In this document: positions 1 to 5,500 of the stretch, piece after piece
Layout of the letters: each line of letters starts with the position of its first letter
How positions within the stretch are numbered: the first letter of the stretch is position 1
Notes under the pieces: model-generated
Databases searched by the model: none
Seen by the model: the letters and a program-made list of their open reading frames with translations, nothing else
Told to the model about the DNA's origin: nothing
From: an uncultured Chloroflexota bacterium
GTDB taxonomy: Bacteria; Chloroflexota; Anaerolineae; Promineifilales; Promineifilaceae
Length of the DNA: 6,418 nucleotides
Direction of reading: 5' to 3'
NCBI GenBank assembly: GCA_937958365.1
Contig: CALFEW010000541.1
Span: 1 to 6,418 of the forward strand
Position numbers and translations under genes: made by a program

Positions 1-1
1 C

Positions 2-1426
2 GGCGACCAAATCCTCGTCGGCCCGCTGGGTGGGCAGACGTGGGTCCCGTTCGACGGCGTCTGGCAGTTGAGCGGCGACGATGATGGGCCGCCCACTTTG
101 CAATTGAACAATCCTTTCGCGGACAACATCGTGCAGCTTGTCGCCCGGCAGGCCATCCAACCGGGCGATGGCGTGACTGTGCGCGTCGGCGAGGCGGAAA
201 TCACGCCCGTCCTGCTGGACCCGGTGCGCGATGATGGGCAGGTGGTGGTGGTGAACGGCCGTCTCCACCCCACGAACGGCGGCTACCAGTTGTTAGACGC
301 CAGCGACCAATTCGTCGCCGACGTGCGCGCCGGCGCGGGCGTGACCCTGGCCGAATTCGCCGGGCGCGTCGTCCGCCTGTCCGCCACCCTCCACGCCGAC
401 GCGCAGCCGCTGCTGATTGCGCAGCAGGTAGAGGCGCTGTTCACCGTCACTCTGCACTTCCAACCGGCCGAGGGCGACACGGTGACGGAGGAATACACGG
501 GCGTGACGATTGGCGGCGATCCGGCGGCGGCGGTTGCTCTGACGCGGCAGATTGGGGAACGGCCGTCTGCCCTGGTGCGGGTGGCCTTCTGGCCCAAAGC
601 GACGGTCTTGTCGCTGCCACAGGGGCGCACGTCGTGGCGCTACCTGGACTGCTACGGCCCACGCTTCAACCACGCCCGCTTTGACGAGGCGAAGTTCCCC
701 GGCGGCGTCTGCCTGGACAGGGGCATTTTTAACGTCAGCCGCTTTGCCAACACGCCGCCGGAGCCGGTGGCGGCGGTGTTTACCAGCATCCACGACCTGC
801 CAGACCCGCCGGTGGCAGTGGGGATTGCATACGGCCGTTACCAACCCGGCGCTTTCCTCGTCCGTCTGCCGGCCGATTTGCCGGAGCGCTTTGGCGGCCG
901 GTTCAACGAGTCCCGCTTTGGGCAGGGGAAAGACAAGCCAGAGCTGTATGAACAGGCCGTGACCGACCCGCCCACCGACGATTTTTACATCGTCAGGCTG
1001 CTCAACACGCAGTCGGCGCTGGTGGAGGCGCAGATTGTGCCGCGTGTGCCATTGGGCTGGACGGCCGTTCCCCTGCCCTTCCGCGACCCGCACTCCCTGA
1101 CGCTGGGCGACCCCGCCAACCCGGCGCAAATTTACCTGACCGACGTGGGCATCCCTGGCTTCTTGCGCATCCAGGCCCGCGAGCCGGGCGCATTTGGCAA
1201 CAACATCGCCATCGCCGCCCGCAGTTCCGGCCCGGCCATGTTCGATTTTTCCATCATTTACGAGGGTGTGCCGTTTGAAAACGGCCGTGCGACCGTTTTA
1301 GGCAAACCCCTGGCCGCCCTCACCACCGATTCCCTGGAACCCGGCCCCGTCGGCGTGCTGCAAGCCAAAGCCGCCGGGGTGGCTGTCCGTGTTATTCGTG
1401 AGCGTACAAGAGAGATTGGAGATTAA
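2..1426 (+). CDS. Beta-rich protein of unknown function, possible phage-tail-like structural component (5' partial)
   Basis: The reading frame is open from the left edge (first full codon at 2) to TAA at 1424-1426, giving 474 visible residues; the true start lies upstream. A TTG at 68 is internal and has no ribosome binding site. Residues about 82-148 look like a small beta-barrel (NGRL, GGYQLLD, FAGRVVRLSATL), perhaps OB-like. Residues 221-306 carry RF/KF pairs spaced five apart (RFNHARFDEAKF; FNVSRF; RFNESRF). Residues 394-401 read EPGAFGNN and are followed by a beta-rich FDFSIIYEG segment. Tail sheath proteins of contractile phages often contain a PGxWGN motif followed by similar strands, which is the only functional hint. 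There is no visible transmembrane segment or catalytic motif. The last residues (TREIGD) are encoded inside a 7-bp DNA repeat. The reading frame is certain; the tail assignment is weak, and an unrelated surface protein remains possible. Confidence 0.85.
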   Translation, partial: GDQILVGPLGGQTWVPFDGVWQLSGDDDGPPTLQLNNPFADNIVQLVARQAIQPGDGVTVRVGEAEITPVLLDPVRDDGQVVVVNGRLHPTNGGYQLLDASDQFVADVRAGAGVTLAEFAGRVVRLSATLHADAQPLLIAQQVEALFTVTLHFQPAEGDTVTEEYTGVTIGGDPAAAVALTRQIGERPSALVRVAFWPKATVLSLPQGRTSWRYLDCYGPRFNHARFDEAKFPGGVCLDRGIFNVSRFANTPPEPVAAVFTSIHDLPDPPVAVGIAYGRYQPGAFLVRLPADLPERFGGRFNESRFGQGKDKPELYEQAVTDPPTDDFYIVRLLNTQSALVEAQIVPRVPLGWTAVPLPFRDPHSLTLGDPANPAQIYLTDVGIPGFLRIQAREPGAFGNNIAIAARSSGPAMFDFSIIYEGVPFENGRATVLGKPLAALTTDSLEPGPVGVLQAKAAGVAVRVIRERTREIGD

Positions 1427-1447
1427 AGATTGGAGATTGGAGATTGG
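1413..1447 (+). repeat. Five tandem 7-bp AGATTGG units (one AGATTAA variant) spanning the stop of the first gene
   Basis: The units are 1413-1419 AGATTGG, 1420-1426 AGATTAA, 1427-1433, 1434-1440 and 1441-1447 AGATTGG. The variant second unit supplies the TAA stop of the upstream gene, so the repeat runs into the coding end. Complementary CCAATCT-type units follow on the same strand at 1451-1478. Confidence 0.9.
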
Positions 1448-1479
1448 CTATCAATCTCTAATCTCCAATCTCCAATCTT
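1426..1479 (+). repeat. Long inverted repeat/hairpin in the first intergenic spacer
   Basis: Arms 1426-1445 and 1460-1479 are perfect reverse complements over 20 bp. In RNA the stem extends inward by a G-U and a G-C pair (1446-1447 with 1458-1459), leaving a 10-nt loop at 1448-1457. The stem is made of AGATTGG units pairing with CCAATCT units, so slipped registers are also possible. It starts at the last base of the upstream stop codon and ends 11 nt before the ribosome binding site of the next gene. The bases after the stem (AAATTATCCC) are not a T-run, so it is not a standard intrinsic terminator. It could be an RNA stability or processing element, or a small mobile repeat. Confidence 0.85.
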
Positions 1480-1490
1480 AAATTATCCCA

Positions 1491-1497
1491 AAAGGAG
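1491..1497 (+). promoter_or_regulatory. Ribosome binding site AAAGGAG
   Basis: AAAGGAG ends 8 nt before the ATG at 1506. It is a strong, well-spaced Shine-Dalgarno sequence that fixes the start of the 317-residue protein. Confidence 0.85.
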
Positions 1498-1505
1498 CGT
1501 TACAA

Positions 1506-2459
1506 ATGTCTATCTTAGAACCTTATGTAGAGTACAAACCGGGCGAACTCATCGCCGCCGAGATTATGAACGAGATGCAGAGCCAGATTCGCGCCGACAT
1601 TGCCAGCCAGGCGCAAGCGGCCGTAGACGCCATCACCCAGGTTCCCAGCGCCCAAGACGCCGATCACCTGGAAGGGCAATCGCTGGCCGACATCACCCAG
1701 GCCATCATTGACCAGGCGCTCAGCCAGATGGGGCTGCGTTCCGGCTACATGCAGCTTTTCAAAAAGCTCCAGGTAGGCGAAGAATCGGTGGTCTACCACA
1801 AATTGCAGAACAGCCCCCTGGTAGACCTGTACCAGTTAGACTACTTCCTGGTCGTCGCCTCCGAAGACGATTACAAATACCTCACCTGGGTCAATTTCTT
1901 CCTCTACCACTCCAGCGAAAAGCGCATCCGTTTTGTGCCGGAAGGCCAAAACGCGCCGGTCAGCGTGGAAATCGAGCCAACAGACGACGAACCGTATCGC
2001 GTCTCTTTTGCCGACATGCTGGCGCGTTATAAGGTGGAATACACAGACAATTCTAGCCTGGATGACATTGAGCATGAGCTGTGGGACGCCATCTTCGCCG
2101 CACCCAACGACCGTTTCGACGACCAACAGTACGCCCATTCCCCCTGGTTCGACCGCTGCTGCCGGGATCAACGTTCGGTGAAGACCCTGAAGCAAAAGGG
2201 CGACTGGGACGATATGTGGATCAAGTTCGTTCCACGCAAGACGGAAAACTACGTGCGCGTCGGCGGCGACGATCTCGATTTGCCCACGCCCGCGCCCACT
2301 ATGATCCAGGTTTCCCATTTTAGCTTTAACAAGTTGGGGCTGACGCTTTTAAGCGAACCAGTTTACGCGCAAGCAGTCATCAATGGCCTGCGGCTGGAAG
2401 GGCGAGACCTTGAAGCGATCCAGCGGGAATTGAAGTTGATGGTCCTGCTGCGCGCCTGA
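1506..2459 (+). CDS. Putative tail-fibre-like structural protein, 317 aa
   Basis: This complete gene starts at ATG 1506 behind AAAGGAG and ends at TGA 2457-2459. Residues 1-45 (MSILEPYVEYKPGELIAAEIMNEMQ onward, continuing with Ala/Gln-rich sequence) look amphipathic and helical and could trimerise. Residues about 56-70 contain DADHLEGQSLADI, resembling the repeated A-D-x-L-x-G-x-S segments of phage tail fibres. Near residues 90-115 comes a beta segment with VVYHKL, then PLVDLYQLDYF, similar in pattern to the V-x-H-x-L...P-x-V strands in receptor-binding tail proteins. The middle is acidic and aromatic; adjacent cysteines lie near residues 217-218. A further beta segment (MIQVSHFSFNKLGLTLL) precedes a helical C-terminus ending in LKLMVLLRA. 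There is no signal peptide or transmembrane helix. The gene is visibly less GC-rich than its neighbours and lacks the ACGGCCGT octamer. The function is inferred from pattern only; another scaffold or assembly role is possible. Confidence 0.85.
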   Translation: MSILEPYVEYKPGELIAAEIMNEMQSQIRADIASQAQAAVDAITQVPSAQDADHLEGQSLADITQAIIDQALSQMGLRSGYMQLFKKLQVGEESVVYHKLQNSPLVDLYQLDYFLVVASEDDYKYLTWVNFFLYHSSEKRIRFVPEGQNAPVSVEIEPTDDEPYRVSFADMLARYKVEYTDNSSLDDIEHELWDAIFAAPNDRFDDQQYAHSPWFDRCCRDQRSVKTLKQKGDWDDMWIKFVPRKTENYVRVGGDDLDLPTPAPTMIQVSHFSFNKLGLTLLSEPVYAQAVINGLRLEGRDLEAIQRELKLMVLLRA

Positions 2460-2469
2460 GCCAGGATTT

Positions 2470-2502
2470 AGATTGGTTCAATCTCTAAGATTGAACCAAT
2501 CT
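2470..2502 (+). repeat. Hairpin in the second intergenic spacer
   Basis: Positions 2470-2484 pair perfectly with 2488-2502 (15 bp), leaving a 3-nt loop CTA. The outer seven bases of each arm are AGATTGG and CCAATCT, the same heptamer that builds the spacer hairpin upstream. It begins 11 nt after the TGA of the preceding gene and ends just before the ribosome binding site. There is no T-run after it, so it is not a normal intrinsic terminator. Confidence 0.85.
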
Positions 2503-2503
2503 C

Positions 2504-2509
2504 AAAAGG
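2504..2509 (+). promoter_or_regulatory. Ribosome binding site AAAAGG
   Basis: AAAAGG lies 9 nt upstream of the ATG at 2519 and directly abuts the base of the preceding hairpin. The stem and the ribosome landing site are therefore adjacent. This supports ATG 2519 as the start of the giant gene. Confidence 0.75.
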
Positions 2510-2518
2510 TAGACATCC

Positions 2519-5500
2519 ATGAGACTGACCGCTAACTTCCCAGGCGAATCTGTTCGTTTTGAGGGCGACTGGACGGTGCAAATTCAGGGCTTGCCGGAAG
2601 GGGCGCAGATTCAAAACGCCACCATCACCCTGACGCCGGCCGCCGCCCCTGGCCGCCCTCTCTTTGAAGAACTTCTCACCTCTGCCGGCAGCGTGGGCGA
2701 TTTTGGCATGACCAAAGTGCTTCAGCCCGGCATTGTCGAGGTGGATTTCCACGCCCGGCGCACGCTGGCCGTTGTACGCGGTTCCAACTTGCTCAACAGC
2801 GAATTGGTGGTGGACCTGGGCGGCGGCGTGTTCATGGGCATTAATGAATACGGGGCGGTGGCTGCGTCGGAAGACGTGGATCTGTATCCGATACCGGCAA
2901 GCGGCGCATTGCCCGGCCTGCTGGTCGGCAAATTTCGGCTCAGAACAACATCCACAGCCAATCCGTTGCCGACGTTGGACGTGACTCAGGTGACGGTGCG
3001 CACGGCCGCGAACAATGTCAGTCTGGCGCTGGCAGGATCGCCGCCGTTTTGGGTGCAGCCGGGGGAGATCGTCATGCCCACAACCACGCCCAACTTCGCC
3101 GATTTTCTCCAGCTTTACCTGGCCGAAGCCGACGTGAAAGACGGCCGTTACCAACTCCCCCTCATCATCCACTCCGACAGCCTGACCCGGCTGAACGTCG
3201 CCGTAGACATCGAGTTTGTGCAGCAGCAGTCGGCGCTGCCCGCCGGTGTGAACGAAGTGGCCCTGCCCTATGGCTTCGACAGCACCGCCCAGGCCGAGAG
3301 CGCCCTGGTGCAGGTGACGCTGCCGGTCGGCGCGGAAGTGACGGCCGCCAGCGTACAAGTCATCGGCGCGTTTGACGACAGCCGCATTGTATTTGGCCCC
3401 ACCGGGCCGCTGACGCCGGTGGCCGCCGTGCCCATCACCGGCGGACGCAGCCAGGCCCAGCCCATTTTGTTAAGCGCCGACACGGCCGTTACCGCCATAG
3501 ACCTGCTGCTTTCCAGCACCAGCCGCGCCGCCGTACTCGACCTGAACCTGATGGCCGACGTCGGCGGCAAACCCTTCGCCGATCCGCTGCTGGCCGCGCC
3601 CGTGCCGCTGGAACTGGACCGCGACCTGGCGGCCAATCCCACCTGGATCAGCGCCCGGCTGCCGCAGGAATTCCAGTTCCGGGCCGGCGTGCGTTACTGG
3701 CTGATCATTCAGGCGCGGCAGGGCGAGGCGGCCTGGCACAGCCAGACGGCCGTTACCAACGCCGACGGTTTGCAACAATCCACCACCAGCGGCCTGGCCT
3801 GGCGGGCGACGCAGGTAGAGGGCGCAGCCGGGCCTTTGGCCGGATTCTTTCGCCTGCGCCGCACACCCGACCAGTTCCAGATGCCGCTGTCGGTATTGGT
3901 GGGGGAAGGGGCAGCGGCCGTGCCCGTCTCCCTGGACCGCTTCCAACCCATGGGACGCATAGATTTCACCATTGACTTCCCCGAATTTGCCGCGGCCATC
4001 AACGAAGCCGCCCGGCGTACCGAGGCCACGTCTTGCGCCCGCGGCGAGCAGTTGCAAAACAGCGACTTCGCCCACTGGTCCACCACCGGCGCGAGCTTTG
4101 GCCCGCTGCAAGACGCCGAGAGAGTCTCTGGCGGCCTGAGCAGCATCGCTATTGCCCCCAACGGCGAGTGGGCGTTTGTCGGCCGGGAAACCGGCGATGG
4201 CGTTTTTGTCGGGCTGCCGCTGCACCGCCCCATCGCGGCCGGTTTCACGGCCCCGGTTTCGCGGCAGCACACCGCCATCAGCCCAGACAGCCGGCGTGTG
4301 TATGTGATCAGCGAAGTGTACGAATCTTTCCAACTGCGGGTGATTGATACCACGACGTTTGAGGCATTGGGCGACCCGGTGGCGTTGTTTCGGTCGGCGA
4401 GCTGCCTGGCGTTGTCGCCCGACGGCCGTACCTTATTTATCGGCAGCTTCGCCTTTTCGCCGCCGCATGGCGAAGTGTGGGCGCTGGATACGGCCGTATT
4501 GGGCCAACTCCTGACCAGCGGCGCACAATTCGCCATCACCGACGCCCTGAGCGGCAACCCCATGCCCCTGGAAAATGAGTTTGAACCGTCCAGCCTGGCC
4601 GTTTCGCCGGACGGCCGTCGCCTGTTTGTCGCCGCCGGTCACATCCAGACCAATTCCGGGAGCGTATTTGTCTTCGACACGCTCAGCCATCAACCCCTGG
4701 TAGACCCCATTTTTGCCGGGAACAACCCGGTAGACCTGGCGCTGACGCCTGACGGCCGTCGCGCCCTGGTGGTGAACGCCAACGACGATACCCTCACGCT
4801 GATAGACGCCACCCGCCTGCGCCACGAACGCACCCTCCACCTGCCCAATCCGGCCGATGGCGTGCTGCGGCCCATGGCGGTGGCCGTCGAACCCAACGGC
4901 CGTCGCGCCTTTGTCGCCAGCCGGGAAACGGCCTCGGTGAGCGTGATAGACCTGGTGACTTTAGACGTGCGGAATCCCACGCCGGTGGGCGAACCAGATT
5001 TTGGCGACCTGGACCTGGCCGTGACGCCTTCGGGCGACCGCCTGTACGTGGCCCTGGCAAACCCCTACCCGGCCCCAACGCCGGGCCTGCGCTTCTTGCC
5101 GCTGGGCCGCCAACACCCGGACAATTGGACCCTGACCACCGGTTTTGTGCTGCCCATCCCCTTCAGCGACCCATTCCACCTGACGGCCGTGCTTGGCCCC
5201 GTGACCGATGAGGAACAGGCCACACGCCCGGCCCGCACGTCGGCGCTGTCGCAGGCAACGGCCGTGGTGGGCGGCTGCACCTACGACTTCAGCTTTTGGG
5301 GCATCGCCACCCACCTGGAGGCGGTCGCCGAAGTGATCTGGCGCGGCGGCGCGTGCGCGGTGCAGCGCACCGACCGCATCCCCATCCAGGTCCCAGAGCC
5401 AGAAAATGCGCTGCGCCCCAGCCCGCAAACCGTTTCAGGGGATATTCAATCTGGCGGCGCGTTTTCAGACGTGATACTGGGACGGGCGCGGACAATCAAC

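Noticed and set aside
68..70. TTG as the start of the first gene
   Set aside because: The same frame is open and protein-like for 22 codons upstream to the window edge (GDQILVGPLGG...), and there is no Shine-Dalgarno before 68. The gene is better read as 5' partial.
1413..1478. CRISPR array
   Set aside because: The units are 7 bp, directly abutting and partly inverted, with no unique spacers.
1426..1479. Intrinsic transcription terminator
   Set aside because: The stem is long but AT-rich and is followed by AAATTATCCC, not a T-run; the second spacer hairpin also lacks one. No T-run lies at the other end for the opposite strand.
1430..1711. Small + strand frame starting in the spacer repeat
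   Set aside because: It starts in the repeat without a ribosome binding site, overlaps the strongly supported gene at 1506 in another frame, and becomes Arg/His-rich.
4139..5116. WD40 or enzyme-type propeller (for example a dehydrogenase)
   Set aside because: There are no W-D blade endings or catalytic/cofactor residues; the S/T-P-D-G-R plus V-x-D blade pattern fits the YVTN-like group better.
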